Counted from the first letter of the stretch, positions 41,875-51,099 are shown. The stretch is DNA of 64,000 bases from Nitrosomonas oligotropha (GCF_900106555.1 NZ_FNOE01000001.1:124001-188000), one strand, 5' to 3'. Numbers and translations are program-made. The notes: generated by a model from the sequence alone, not told the origin.

Positions 41875-42843
41875 GTGCGGCAAAGTTCTGACATCCGGTA
41901 TTTATCTTGGGATTTATTGCAATCTCTGCAATTAACGCCGCAGGAAATTTCGTTCAGTATTGAGCATCTGTTGCTCGGCCGTAAGCGGCAGCAAGTTTGG
42001 AATGCGCCCAAAGCAGTCATTACACCACCGGATGGCCGGTATATGATGGCTACGCTGGCGGCGGCCGACGATCCGCCTTTTCTTGCCGTCAAAGCCTTGG
42101 TGTTGAATCCGGATAACCCTAAAAATGGCTTGGCCAGTATTAATTCGCTGGTGACTTTGCTCGATAGCCGTAGCGGATTGCCGCTCGCGGTGCTCGACGG
42201 CAACTGGGTGACGGCGGTGCGTACTGCCGGATTGAGCGCAGCCGCAGCCAAGCGGCTGGCACGGCCGGATGCTTCCGTTGCTGCGTTTATCGGTTGCGGC
42301 GTGCAAGCGCATAGCCATTTGCAGGCGCTGGCTGCGTTGTTTCCGCTCACAGAGATTCGCGCGTTTGGGCGCGGGACGACGAGCCGGGATACTTTCTGCC
42401 GCAGCGCGGAAAAAATGGGACTGGCGGCGGTTGCCAGCGAAACTGCGCGAGAAGCGATGCACGATGCGGATTTGATTGTCACATCGATAACCTTATCGCC
42501 GCAACTCGTTCCTTTTCTGGATGCGCGCTGGCTGAAACCCGGTGTTTTTGTCACCATGACGGATCTGGCCGCGCCGTGGCTGCAAGAAAGCATGGCGGCG
42601 TTTGACCGGATTATCGTCGATGACTTGGAACAGGAAGCCAGCATGGACAAACCGCTGGTTGATCCGGCACTGGTGCACGGCGATCTGACCGGATTAGTGA
42701 CGGGCGATGCGGCGGGGCGCTGCATGGCTGACGAGCGCACGGCGTTTGTGTTCCGGGGATTGGCGCTAGGGGATCTGGCGGTAGCCGGATTGGCTTATCA
42801 GCGTGCCTTTGAATGTTCACAAGGCGCGCTAGCCGGGGATTAA
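41875..42843 (+). CDS. Ornithine cyclodeaminase/mu-crystallin family protein
   Basis: NAD(P)-dependent enzyme of 322 residues. The family pattern is clear: LDGNWVTAVRTAGLSAAAAKRLA, the Rossmann motif FIGCGVQAHSHLQAL, and the C-terminal substrate segment EGD-like LTGLVTGDAAGR. Members include ornithine cyclodeaminase, alanine dehydrogenase and pyrroline-2-carboxylate reductase; the exact reaction is not evident. The start is GTG at 41875 with an AGAGAC-like weak ribosome-binding site. A hairpin terminator at 42900 follows. Confidence 0.88.
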   Translation: MRQSSDIRYLSWDLLQSLQLTPQEISFSIEHLLLGRKRQQVWNAPKAVITPPDGRYMMATLAAADDPPFLAVKALVLNPDNPKNGLASINSLVTLLDSRSGLPLAVLDGNWVTAVRTAGLSAAAAKRLARPDASVAAFIGCGVQAHSHLQALAALFPLTEIRAFGRGTTSRDTFCRSAEKMGLAAVASETAREAMHDADLIVTSITLSPQLVPFLDARWLKPGVFVTMTDLAAPWLQESMAAFDRIIVDDLEQEASMDKPLVDPALVHGDLTGLVTGDAAGRCMADERTAFVFRGLALGDLAVAGLAYQRAFECSQGALAGD

Positions 42844-42899
42844 AGAAAATGAGGTTGTTTGGTTAACAAACAGATTACGGGCGGCCGTTTAAAATTTTA

Positions 42900-42925
42900 G
42901 CGCTTTCAGCAAGCGCATTATTTTA
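42900..42925 (+). terminator. Probable rho-independent terminator
   Basis: GCGCTT and AAGCGC pair around TCAGC and are followed by ATTATTTTA, 57 bp after the cyclodeaminase-family stop codon. Confidence 0.55.
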
Positions 42926-43057
42926 CTGCTGATCCTAAGTTCAGCAGTTGGAATGTCAGTCACCGGGAGAGGTATTGAGATTGACGCAAAGAATTTTCGT
43001 GCAACTTTGTCACTGGAATTGCTCGAGTTTATCAGGACTTTTTTTGCGAAGGGTTTG

Positions 43058-43249
43058 TTATTCTTTCTCGGCGCCTGACATCAGAAATTTGACGAGCAGC
43101 GCGAAAATGAAGGGAATTGTGCTTAATCCTGTCACCATATAATGCTCGGTTGTGAATTGATCGCCTTCATCCATGAGGATGTAGCCAAAAAATACAGTGA
43201 CCGGGGTAATAATCGATAGCGCTATAACCAAGTTAAATAGTCCTTTCAT
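43058..43249 (-). CDS. Small two-helix membrane protein, unknown
   Basis: A 63-residue protein with two hydrophobic segments (LVIALSIITPVTVFFGYIL and VTGLSTIPFIFALLVKFL) and a short acidic loop (DEGDQFTTEH). AAAGGA precedes the ATG by about 6-8 nt. I recognise no family. It is flanked by the cyclodeaminase-family gene and cutA, alone on its strand. The coding call rests on membrane profile and ribosome-binding site. Confidence 0.6.
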   Translation of the reverse strand: MKGLFNLVIALSIITPVTVFFGYILMDEGDQFTTEHYMVTGLSTIPFIFALLVKFLMSGAEKE

Positions 43250-43392
43250 TTGCTCTACTCCTTGCGATTAATTATTTTTTAAGTATATGCGTATTGGCGC
43301 GGCATGCCCAGTGCGCGTGTTTGCTATCACAACTGTCCATTGCAGCGCTAAGCGAGGTAAAATCAGCTATTGAGTATTAACTGATAACGCCA

Positions 43393-43722
43393 ATGGAAGC
43401 GGTACTGATCATCTCCAACTTCCCCGATCAAAAAACAGCTACGCTACTGGCTGAAGCTTTAATCGAGCAGCGCTTGGCAGCGTGCGTCAATGTGCTGAGC
43501 CCCTGTGTTTCGATCTACCACTGGCAAGGTAAAATCGAATCGGCCGGGGAAGTTCCGGTTTTGATCAAAACCCGGAAGCAGCACTACGACCGGGTTGAAC
43601 AGTTGATCAAGATGATGCATCCTTATGAACTTCCTGAAGTGATTATGGTTCCTATAACCGGTGGGCTGCCTGCTTATTTGCAGTGGATCGCCGACACAAC
43701 ACCACTATCCGATTCCGATTAA
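43393..43722 (+). CDS. cutA: Divalent cation tolerance protein CutA
   Basis: Small trimeric signalling-like protein, 109 residues, linked to copper and other divalent cation tolerance. The family shape is visible: LISNFPDQKTATLLAEALIEQRLAACVNV, SIYHWQGKIESAGEVPVLIKT and the ending YELPEVIMVPITGG. dsbD follows 16 bp later and the two are likely co-transcribed, the same order as in E. coli. Confidence 0.95.
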   Translation: MEAVLIISNFPDQKTATLLAEALIEQRLAACVNVLSPCVSIYHWQGKIESAGEVPVLIKTRKQHYDRVEQLIKMMHPYELPEVIMVPITGGLPAYLQWIADTTPLSDSD

Positions 43723-43738
43723 ACACGACTGAATACCG

Positions 43739-45673
43739 ATGCGATCAATCCACTTTTTGTTACTGATTTTATGTTTGGCCAGTACCGCTGTTTCCGCTCA
43801 GGAAAGCGGGTCTTTCAGCTTGTTCCAGAAACTGCAGGGGCTGGGTATCAATCTGGGGCAAAGCAATCCACAAGAACTTTTGCCACCGGATGAGGCATTT
43901 AAGCTCTCAGTGGAAGTGCGCGATGGCAACACGCTGATCGCGAACCTGACTCCGGCCAAGGATTATTATCTGTATCGCGACAAAATCGTTTTTGAGCCAA
44001 AGCAAGATGGCATGGTGATTGAAAAGGTGACGTTGCCGCCGGGCAAAATGAAAGAAGACGCAACGTTTGGTCAAACGGAAGTCTATTACAGTCCGGTACA
44101 AGCCATCATTTCACTAAAACGCGTGGATTCCGCAAGCGAGCAACCGCTGACGCTATCGGCGACTTACCAGGGTTGCAATGAGCCGATCGGTGTTTGTTAC
44201 GCGCCGATTCATAAAGCCATCGATCTGACGTTACCGGCGGTGAAAGCCGCTATCGGCGCGGTTGCTAACGCCGTGAGCAACCCGGCGGCTGCGGCCGGGG
44301 TGGATGCAACCGCGGAATTGTTCCGCATGCCGTCCAAAGCGCCTGCCATTGAAACCGAGGCGTACAAAATTGACCAAATGTTTCAAACCGGTGATTTCTG
44401 GTTGATTCTGACCGGATTTTTCGGCATTGGCTTGTTGTTGTCACTTACCCCTTGTGTGTTTCCGATGTTTCCGATTTTGTCGGGAATTATTGCCAATCGC
44501 GGCAAGCACGTGACTAAAAGTCATGGATTTATCCTGGCATTGGCGTATGTGCTGGGCATGGCGATTACGTATGCTATTGCCGGTGTGGCGGCTGGGTTGT
44601 CGGGCTCAATGCTGTCGGCCGCATTGCAGAATGCCTGGGTGCTGGGTTCGTTTGCAGTGATTTTTGTGCTGCTGTCTTTTTCCATGTTCGGTTTTTATGA
44701 GCTGCAATTACCCGGCGCTATGCAGACCAAATTATCCGAAGAAGCCGGTCACCTAAAAGGCGGGCATTTGACCAGTGTGTTCGGCATGGGCGCACTGTCG
44801 GCATTGATCGTCGGCCCTTGCGTCGCGGCGCCTTTGGCCGGTGCTTTACTGTATATCAGTCAGACCCGCGATGTGATCCTGGGCGGCTCGGCGCTGTTCG
44901 TCATGGCGCTGGGGATGGGCGTGCCTTTACTGTTGCTGGGCACATCCGCCGGTGCGTTGTTGCCAAAAGCCGGAGCATGGATGGAATCGATCAAGCGGTT
45001 CTTTGGCGTATTACTGCTCGGAGTCGCTATCTGGTTGATCTCTCCGGTTATTAACGACGTGGTGCATATGCTGCTGTGGGCGGCGTTGCTGATTATCTCG
45101 GCTATTTATCTGCATGCGATTGATCCGTTGCCGGAACGCGCTTCGGGTTTGCAGAAATTTCTCAAAGGCATCGGTGTTATTGCTTTGCTGGTGGGTGTGG
45201 CATTATTAATCGGCGTGTTATCCGGCAGTCGCGATGTGTTGCAGCCGCTGTCAAAACTAAACTTGGCAGCGGATGCGGCAAGCGGTCAAGAGGCAGCAGT
45301 TTCCAGTTATCCGGCTTTACCTTTTCAGGGGGTAAAAACCGTTGCGGAATTGGATGAGCAAATCCGCCAATCCAAAGGCAAGCACGTTATGGTCAGATTT
45401 CATGCGGATTGGTGTGTTTCCTGCAAGGAAATGGATCGTTTTACGTTGTCCGATGCTAAAGTGCAATCACGTTTGAAGGATGTCGTGCTGCTGCAAATCG
45501 ATGTGACCGACGGTACACCGGATGATGCGGCTTTATTGAAGCGGTTTAAGCTATTCGGCCCGCCGGGCATTCTATTTATCGATCGCCAGGGCAACGATGT
45601 GCCTGATATTAAAGTGATCGGTTTTCTGAATAAAAATGATTTCTTAACTGTGCTGAACGCCGTTTTGATTTAG
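43739..45673 (+). CDS. dsbD: Thiol:disulfide interchange protein DsbD
   Basis: Transports electrons across the inner membrane to keep periplasmic thiols reduced, 644 residues. A signal peptide precedes the N-terminal immunoglobulin-like domain with its Cys pair (YQGCNEPIGVCYAP), then the multi-helix core with paired Cys (TPCVFPMFPILSG and GPCVAAPLAGALL), and the C-terminal thioredoxin domain with WCVSC. All six Cys expected of DsbD are in place. It follows cutA closely. Confidence 0.96.
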   Translation: MRSIHFLLLILCLASTAVSAQESGSFSLFQKLQGLGINLGQSNPQELLPPDEAFKLSVEVRDGNTLIANLTPAKDYYLYRDKIVFEPKQDGMVIEKVTLPPGKMKEDATFGQTEVYYSPVQAIISLKRVDSASEQPLTLSATYQGCNEPIGVCYAPIHKAIDLTLPAVKAAIGAVANAVSNPAAAAGVDATAELFRMPSKAPAIETEAYKIDQMFQTGDFWLILTGFFGIGLLLSLTPCVFPMFPILSGIIANRGKHVTKSHGFILALAYVLGMAITYAIAGVAAGLSGSMLSAALQNAWVLGSFAVIFVLLSFSMFGFYELQLPGAMQTKLSEEAGHLKGGHLTSVFGMGALSALIVGPCVAAPLAGALLYISQTRDVILGGSALFVMALGMGVPLLLLGTSAGALLPKAGAWMESIKRFFGVLLLGVAIWLISPVINDVVHMLLWAALLIISAIYLHAIDPLPERASGLQKFLKGIGVIALLVGVALLIGVLSGSRDVLQPLSKLNLAADAASGQEAAVSSYPALPFQGVKTVAELDEQIRQSKGKHVMVRFHADWCVSCKEMDRFTLSDAKVQSRLKDVVLLQIDVTDGTPDDAALLKRFKLFGPPGILFIDRQGNDVPDIKVIGFLNKNDFLTVLNAVLI

Positions 45674-45830
45674 GCATGCATTAAACCTGGCAGCAGGTTT
45701 CTGCAGATTGAAAATTATCTAAGGAAGTGAAGTAGCGATGCCAAAATCTAAACTTCTTGCGTTGTATTTGCGCGCACTAAAACCCAATATCAAGTTTCTT
45801 CAAGCTGGAAAACTATCAAAGGATTTCGTG

Positions 45831-46418
45831 ATGTCAAAATTTAAGCAGATTTTTTTGTATGTTTGTGTCGCATTATTTGCACTGGGAGCAGGCTCATTTC
45901 TGCGATCCGTATTGATGGAGTCGTATCAAGTTGAATTATCCAGTGCGGAAAGCCAGCAAGGTGCAAAAGCGATTCTCGAAGCCAATTTACCGGATATTCA
46001 CGGCGAAAATCAGGCCGTTTCGCAGTGGTCTGGAAAAGTCCTGGTGGTGAATTTCTGGGCGACTTGGTGTACACCTTGCCAAGAGGAAATCCCTGAGTTT
46101 GTCGAGGCGCAGGAAAAATACCGCGAGCAAGGATTGGTGTTTATCGGCATCGCGCTGGATCAAGCCGACAAAGTAAAAATGTTCAGCCAGGAATTCGGCA
46201 TCAACTATCCCGTACTGGTCGGCAGCATGGACGCGTGGTCGCTGGCGGCGGCGGCTGGCAACCGCATGTCGGTATTGCCGTATACCGTGGTCATTAACCG
46301 TTCTGGTGAAATTGCGGAAACCTATGTAGGCCGGGTCAATCTGAAAAAACTGGAAAAATTGGTTCTTCCATTGCTTAAGGAAACTTTACCAGCGCAGCCG
46401 TCAGAAAAAACCAGCTAA
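45831..46418 (+). CDS. TlpA-like thioredoxin-family thiol-disulfide protein
   Basis: Membrane-anchored thioredoxin-fold protein, 195 residues. An N-terminal TM (IFLYVCVALFALGAGSF) is followed by the TlpA domain with active-site WCTPC (FWATWCTPCQEEIPEF) and cis-Pro in SVLPYTVVI. The start at 45831 is chosen because AAAGGA lies 7 nt upstream and it begins at the TM helix; ATG 45738 gives a longer N-terminus. It sits 157 bp after dsbD, and DsbD could reduce it. Confidence 0.9.
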   Translation: MSKFKQIFLYVCVALFALGAGSFLRSVLMESYQVELSSAESQQGAKAILEANLPDIHGENQAVSQWSGKVLVVNFWATWCTPCQEEIPEFVEAQEKYREQGLVFIGIALDQADKVKMFSQEFGINYPVLVGSMDAWSLAAAAGNRMSVLPYTVVINRSGEIAETYVGRVNLKKLEKLVLPLLKETLPAQPSEKTS

Positions 46419-46777
46419 TAGTGCCGATTTCTTCAGGATCATAAGCTGTATTTATCTGTTGAAATTTTTCTTAGCCTTAAGCGCTAAAACTGCAAAATTA
46501 TAGTGAGATCTATTGCGCAAGTATTCCAAATAAACAATTGTACTGCGTGATATTCAGGTAATATTTATTGCAGGAATAGAATGCTTTTTATACTGGTATG
46601 CACGCGAGCTACTCTGTCCATAAAAACCTCGCATTCTGATTTTGCGAATACTTACCGGAAATTCAATAACACTGTTAATTTTGAATTGAATCAATTTCAG
46701 AAGGCAGTAACGCAAGGATCTTTAATCTAAATGTGACGAGGGATATTTTTCCAATATTCATTTAGGAGAACCTCATC
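46419..46777. other. Intergenic gap, no gene seen
   Basis: This 359-bp AT-rich stretch between the TlpA-like gene and the BON lipoprotein shows no tRNA, clear promoter or repeat. A 49-codon frame at 46581-46730 has AGGA before its ATG but no recognisable product. AGGAG lies 8-9 nt before the BON gene start. Confidence 0.4.
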
Positions 46778-47113
46778 ATGGTAAAACTTGATCGCAATAG
46801 TCGTTTCGTTGTTTTCTTTTTGATTGCGCAAATGGCTTTCTTCCCGGCCTGCACATCGGCGCCTAAGTATGAGGGAAGCGCAGAGCAATACGATGATATT
46901 GTCCTTACCACCAAGGTTCACGAAGCCATTATCGATGAACTCTCCTTGCGGCCTTTCGAAATCAATGTCAGAACCGTAAAGGGTGTGGTCGAACTTAGCG
47001 GCACCGTCAATTCTCGCGACGATATCGATAAAGCCATGGCGGTTGCACGCAGTATCAATGGTATAAGATTCATCAAGAATGATATGCGTACCCAAGGAAC
47101 CGGTGATTATTAA
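46778..47113 (+). CDS. BON-domain lipoprotein
   Basis: Predicted outer-membrane or periplasmic lipoprotein of 111 residues. The lipobox MAFFPACTSA is near residue 25. A BON domain follows: LTTKVHEAIIDELSLRPFEINVRTVKGVVELSGTVNSRDDIDKAMAVARSINGI, the phospholipid-interacting domain of OsmY-like and TolC-assembly proteins. AGGAG lies 9 nt before ATG. Role is envelope stress or maintenance by analogy only. An antisense open frame over the same region is a shadow. Confidence 0.88.
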   Translation: MVKLDRNSRFVVFFLIAQMAFFPACTSAPKYEGSAEQYDDIVLTTKVHEAIIDELSLRPFEINVRTVKGVVELSGTVNSRDDIDKAMAVARSINGIRFIKNDMRTQGTGDY

Positions 47114-47127
47114 TTTTGTTTGTACCC

Positions 47128-47168
47128 ATGAATTGCAAGTTGTATGGAAAACAAAACTTGCAATTCAT
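47128..47168 (+). terminator. Long perfect hairpin after the BON gene
   Basis: ATGAATTGCAAGTT and AACTTGCAATTCAT form an exact 14-bp inverted repeat with a 13-nt loop. There is no T-tract after it, so it may be a strong hairpin terminator, an mRNA stabiliser, or a regulatory site. Confidence 0.45.
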
Positions 47169-47240
47169 TCCTGCCTCAATGGCGCGATGAGTTGTTGCGC
47201 CGGTCATCGTTAATGCAAAATTACCCAATCAAACACGCCA

Positions 47241-47612
47241 TTGGCTGACATTGTACTGATCGTCCATTTTTTGTATGTGCTGTTTGTGGTTGGAAGCCTG
47301 CCCGTCATTTGGCTGGGCACGTGGTTTAAGCTGAGCTTTGTCAGGAATCCATGGTTTCGTTATTTACATCTTGGCGCGATTGTATTGGTCGTGATGGAAT
47401 CTTTGATGGGCGTCGCTTGCCCGTTGACAGCATGGGAAAATAGCTTGCGCCAGGTTGAAACCGGCGGCAGTTTTATTCAGCATTGGCTCCATCGCATCAT
47501 GTTTTACGATGCACCGGAAGGCGTGTTGACAGCGATTTATATTGTGTTTGCCGGTTTGGTCGCGATGACTTTCAAATGGGTGCCGCCGGTGCGCGGAAAT
47601 CGCCGGTCATGA
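47241..47612 (+). CDS. DUF2784 family integral membrane protein
   Basis: A 123-residue membrane protein of the DUF2784 family with three to four TM helices: [40 protein letters not shown] and [18 protein letters not shown]. The CPLTAWEN element and the [12 protein letters not shown] segment are typical. The start is TTG at 47241; no ATG fits. It overlaps the convergent ttcA 3' end by 6 bp. Function unknown. Confidence 0.82.
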   Translation: MADIVLIVHFLYVLFVVGSLPVIWLGTWFKLSFVRNPWFRYLHLGAIVLVVMESLMGVACPLTAWENSLRQVETGGSFIQHWLHRIMFYDAPEGVLTAIYIVFAGLVAMTFKWVPPVRGNRRS

Positions 47613-48515
47613 TGATGAAACGAGTGAATGATCATCCGTTTCTTCCGCGGTAGGGGTAAGCATTTCTTCGATATTGGGTTCGAAAGTTTCTTCATCGAAT
47701 GCCGTGTCGCCGCCGATGAAGGGTTGATCTTGCGCTTTCAGGTTGAAGAAATCATAGCGGGAAGTATCGGCCAGATGCGATGGTTGAACGTTTTGTAAGG
47801 CGCGAAACATGGTTTCCAGCCGGCCGGGAAATTTTTTATCCCACTGTTGCAACATTTCTTTGATGACCTGACGTTGCAGGTTAGGCTGCGATCCACATAA
47901 ATTGCAGGGAATGATTGGAAAATTTGCAATGGCGGCGTACGCTGCCAAATCCTTTTCCTTGCAGTAAGCCAGCGGACGGATAACGATGTGCTTGCCATTA
48001 TCGCTGACCAGCTTGGGCGGCATCGCTTTCAATTTTCCGCCATAAAACATATTCAGAAACAGGGTTTCCAGGATGTCGTCGCGATGATGGCCCAGCGCGA
48101 TTTTGGTGGCGCCCAATTCGCTGGCAACCCGGTAAAGCACGCCGCGGCGCAAACGCGAGCAAAGACTGCACGTGGTTTTCCCTTCCGCGATGACGCGTTT
48201 TACAACGCTGTAAGTATCTTGTTCGACGATACGGAAAGGCATACCGATTTCCGTCAGGTAGCTGGGCAGTACCTGCTCAGGAAAACCGGGTTGCTTTTGA
48301 TCCAGATTGACTGCGATCAACTCAAATTCCAATGGCGCATGCGCTTGCAGATTGCGCAGGATATCCAATAAAGCATAACTATCCTTGCCGCCGGACAAAC
48401 AGACCATTATCCGGTCGCCGGCCTCGATCATATTGAAATCAGCAATCGCAGTACCGGCCAACCGCCGCAGGCGTTTTTGCAGCTTGTTGGTATTATATTG
48501 TTGTTTTTGTTGCAT
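47607..48515 (-). CDS. ttcA: tRNA 2-thiocytidine synthetase TtcA
   Basis: Thiolates cytidine 32 in certain tRNAs, 302 residues. The PP-loop motif [11 protein letters not shown] and two CxxC pairs, CSLCSR and CNLCGS, which hold the 4Fe-4S cluster, are visible, as is [26 protein letters not shown]. The C-terminus is acidic ([14 protein letters not shown]). It is alone on its strand. Confidence 0.96.
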   Translation of the reverse strand: MQQKQQYNTNKLQKRLRRLAGTAIADFNMIEAGDRIMVCLSGGKDSYALLDILRNLQAHAPLEFELIAVNLDQKQPGFPEQVLPSYLTEIGMPFRIVEQDTYSVVKRVIAEGKTTCSLCSRLRRGVLYRVASELGATKIALGHHRDDILETLFLNMFYGGKLKAMPPKLVSDNGKHIVIRPLAYCKEKDLAAYAAIANFPIIPCNLCGSQPNLQRQVIKEMLQQWDKKFPGRLETMFRALQNVQPSHLADTSRYDFFNLKAQDQPFIGGDTAFDEETFEPNIEEMLTPTAEETDDHSLVSSS

Positions 48516-48674
48516 ACTTTATGAGATTCCAGTGGATGAAAATGACCTTTTTAACCCGGTAAAATGCACGATACTGGTGGTGGAATATTAGACAAATAAA
48601 GTGGAACAATTTAGCATAGCCGGATTCTAATCAAGACGGATAAACAGGTTCGGGAATTATTTCAGGAGCATTCT

Positions 48675-49127
48675 ATGAACGGGATTATACCATTTGTGGT
48701 CTTGGTCTTGTTTTCAACCAGTAGTTACTCGAATACTAACTATTCCAATGTTGAAGTTGATATTGGCAGGCCGGGTGATGCGGACAAAGTATCCCGTATC
48801 ATCAAGCTGACACAAGTGGATAATATGTTTTTACCGGCTGAAGTCAAAGTAAATGAAGGCGAAACGATCCGGTTTGTGGTGAAAAATGGCGGCAATCACC
48901 GGCATGAAATGTTGCTGGGTTCGATGGCAGAGTTGAAAAAAGTTGCTAATATGCGGCGCATGTATCCTGATAAGGAGCATTCCGAAGCTCATCTGCTGCA
49001 ACTGGAGCCGGGCGAGCAAAAAGAACTGATCTGGCAATTCACGCACGCAGGGACAATTGATTTTGCCTGCCCGCTGCCGGGCCATTTTAAGAAGATGCAT
49101 GGAACAATCATTGTGGAGAAAAAATGA
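48675..49127 (+). CDS. Cupredoxin-like copper-binding protein
   Basis: Secreted type 1 copper protein of 150 residues. A signal peptide (GIIPFVVLVLFSTSSYSN) precedes a cupredoxin fold. The copper ligands fit: His in GGNHRHEMLLG and the Cys-His-Met cluster in DFACPLPGHFKKMHG. This is the plastocyanin-like C-terminal pattern found in copper-loading proteins. It is followed by DUF411 and cytochrome genes with a 4-bp overlap and a 13-bp gap, so all three are in one operon, which points to periplasmic copper handling. Confidence 0.88.
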   Translation: MNGIIPFVVLVLFSTSSYSNTNYSNVEVDIGRPGDADKVSRIIKLTQVDNMFLPAEVKVNEGETIRFVVKNGGNHRHEMLLGSMAELKKVANMRRMYPDKEHSEAHLLQLEPGEQKELIWQFTHAGTIDFACPLPGHFKKMHGTIIVEKK

Positions 49128-49654
49128 AATTACGAATAGGTGCGATACTGGCAGCTGGATTGTTAGGTGTTGCTGCGCAAGCAGCCGCTACAACGACGGT
49201 TGATGTTTATAAAAGCCCGACCTGCGGGTGCTGCGCTAAATGGGTTGATCACATGCGTGATCACGGTTTTACCGTAAAAACGCACGATGTAGGCAATAAG
49301 GAAATCCGCAAAAAATCGGGTATTTCCGAATCCTTGGGTTCTTGCCATACCGCGTTGATCAACGGCTATGCGATTGAAGGGCATGTACCGGCGCCGGATA
49401 TCATTCGCATGCTGAAGGAAAAACCCAAAGCCATCGGCTTATCAGTGCCTGATATGCCGCACGGCACACCGGGTATGGAAGGCAGCGGACGAGTCGATCC
49501 ATATAATGTTCTGCTGATCGAAGAACGGGATCAAGCGCGTAAGGATACGAAGATTTATCACCGTTATGACCCTTATGCCAAGAAAGCCGTGCAAGAAGCG
49601 GAACCGGCTAATGCTGAGCCGGAGAAAAGCAGTTCTGTGATGCGCTTGAAGTAG
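49124..49654 (+). CDS. DUF411 copper-chaperone-like protein
   Basis: Exported DUF411 protein of 176 residues. A signal peptide (IGAILAAGLLGVAAQAAA) is followed by the metal-site core SPTCGCCAKWVDHMRDHGF, where the CGCC cluster is the hallmark. LGSCHTALINGYAIEGHVPAPDI is also typical. The C-terminal half extends beyond the standard domain with VDPYNVLLIEERDQ. ATG overlaps the upstream stop by 4 bp. Genetic linkage with cupredoxin and cytochrome supports a role in copper delivery; it is an inference. Confidence 0.85.
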   Translation: MKLRIGAILAAGLLGVAAQAAATTTVDVYKSPTCGCCAKWVDHMRDHGFTVKTHDVGNKEIRKKSGISESLGSCHTALINGYAIEGHVPAPDIIRMLKEKPKAIGLSVPDMPHGTPGMEGSGRVDPYNVLLIEERDQARKDTKIYHRYDPYAKKAVQEAEPANAEPEKSSSVMRLK

Positions 49655-49667
49655 TAGCGGCTTTTTC

Positions 49668-50135
49668 ATGATCGTGCGTAATGTGGTGCTCTGCATTTTT
49701 GTTGCAACAATGCTGGGTTGCGGTAATTCTGCGCCGCCCGGCGTTTCTTCCGGCCAGCATCAGGTCGATAGCAAGACAGGCTTAATAAAGCGGAATTTGG
49801 ATCAAGCGCAAATCAAACGCGGTGAGAGTGTCTATAACGCCAATTGCATTGGATGTCATGGACCTAACGGTGAAGCGACCCCGGAATGGCGTAAACCTGG
49901 CGCGGATGGAAAATATCCGCCACCGCCATTGGATAGCACCGCGCATGCCTGGCATCATTCGACCGACGTTTTGAAAAAAACGATACTCAAAGGAACGCCG
50001 CCTGAAATTGGCTCCATGCCCGCATGGGAGGGTAAGCTAACTGAACAGCAGGTGGATGATGTGATCGTCTGGATAAAATCCCTATGGTCGGACGAAATTT
50101 ATGACATCTGGTTCAAGAATTTTGAAGGAAAGTAG
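49668..50135 (+). CDS. Lipoprotein c-type cytochrome
   Basis: Monohaem cytochrome c of 155 residues. The lipobox ATMLGCGN near residue 18 suggests lipid anchoring. The haem motif is CIGCH (NCIGCHGPNGE) and the sixth ligand Met lies in GSMPAWEGKLTEQQVDDVI. It is the third gene of the copper cluster. Likely a periplasmic electron carrier; its partner is not known. Confidence 0.9.
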   Translation: MIVRNVVLCIFVATMLGCGNSAPPGVSSGQHQVDSKTGLIKRNLDQAQIKRGESVYNANCIGCHGPNGEATPEWRKPGADGKYPPPPLDSTAHAWHHSTDVLKKTILKGTPPEIGSMPAWEGKLTEQQVDDVIVWIKSLWSDEIYDIWFKNFEGK

Positions 50136-50157
50136 CCGTCAGCACCGCTGATGATCG

Positions 50158-50568
50158 TCATTCTTCCGTTTTTTGTTCCAGTGATTTTATTTGTTCCAGG
50201 ATAACCTGTTTTTCATTTTCCAGTTCTGTGAAACGTGCATACAGCCGGTTTAAGTCGGCTGTATATTTTTCAATCCGTTGATCCCTTTCTTGTTTCTGCT
50301 GCATTAAATTATTGTAATTAGGCACCGGAATACTTTGCCCGGGTGTGCTCGGCAACGGTATATTCATGGAAGGCTCAGCGATATCATTGCGGCGTAATTC
50401 TTGAATCATCATGAATTGCTGTTGAATGGATTGAGATTCTTGCTGTATGCGAGCTAACGCTTTTTCCAGCTGACGTGATTGTTTTTCCGTATCCGTCATA
50501 CCCTTATCCTCATCAGCCCAAGCCATGAGGGAAAAAGTCAGTGCCAGCAAAAAAAGAGTTGTTCGCAT
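50158..50568 (-). CDS. Small exported coiled-coil protein, unknown
   Basis: A 136-residue protein with a signal peptide (TLFLLALTFSLMAWA) and two Gln/Glu/Leu-rich coiled coils (about residues 30-65 and 90-135, such as KQSRQLEKALARIQQESQSI and TELENEKQVILEQIKSLEQ) joined by a Pro-rich linker with PSMNIPLPSTPGQSIPVPNY. ATG 50568 starts the signal peptide and is preferred over the TTG at 50586. Family is not recognised. It converges on the cytochrome gene. Confidence 0.7.
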   Translation of the reverse strand: MRTTLFLLALTFSLMAWADEDKGMTDTEKQSRQLEKALARIQQESQSIQQQFMMIQELRRNDIAEPSMNIPLPSTPGQSIPVPNYNNLMQQKQERDQRIEKYTADLNRLYARFTELENEKQVILEQIKSLEQKTEE

Positions 50569-51099
50569 GGTATAGCGCCTATTCAAAAAAGAATTACTGT
50601 GTGTTTTTCACGCTGCAAAGCAGCGTCAGTTAATTCCCCGGTTTGTTCAGTATTTTCCATTCTACACGCCTGCAACGCGATGGCGCATCACTTAATTTCT
50701 AAGGAAACGCTGATTAATTGACTACACGAGCGAATCACTTCGTTGCGCGGTACTCGCTCCCTTGCCTATCTTGTAGATATGTCTCGGTTGCTGTGTTCCG
50801 TGCGCCTCGTGCTTCATCTCGTTCGCCGAATTAATCAGCGTTTCCCTAATTCATTTGTTTCTATCCGCGCAAATCAATTTCCCGGAATTATCCAAATAAT
50901 TTGCCTATAATACCGTGCGAATACTGAGGTAGCATCAATCGCCGTTCTATGCCAGTCATCCACTCGGTCCAGGTTTATCCTATTTTGAATCAATGCAGCG
51001 TTTAAAGAGAATCGTGAGACATCAAGAGATTCGTGTGGGCGGAAAGATTTTAAACAAATGATGCATTTTCCAATGCAAAAATAATCATTGCGTGAATAA
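50569..51099. other. Intergenic region holding a MITE-like element
   Basis: This gap of 531 bp contains the 143-bp element described below. The remainder has no gene. TATAAT occurs at 50906-50911 without a good -35; it may be part of a mutS promoter. No hairpin terminator is evident. Confidence 0.4.
50703..50845. mobile_element. MITE-like element with perfect terminal inverted repeats
   Basis: GGAAACGCTGATTAATT at 50703-50719 and its exact complement at 50829-50845 are perfect 17-bp terminal inverted repeats. Both ends are flanked by CTAA (50699-50702 and 50846-50849), a probable 4-bp target duplication. The total is 143 bp and it codes for nothing recognisable, so it is a non-autonomous element needing a transposase in trans. 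It lies upstream of mutS and may alter its transcription. Confidence 0.8.

Noticed and set aside
46581-46730. Short open frame of 49 codons with AGGA before its ATG
   Set aside because: The product has no recognisable domain or signal and composition looks like non-coding AT-rich DNA.
46727-47095. Minus-strand 122-residue frame
   Set aside because: It is antisense to the BON lipoprotein, which has a lipobox, ribosome-binding site and domain match.
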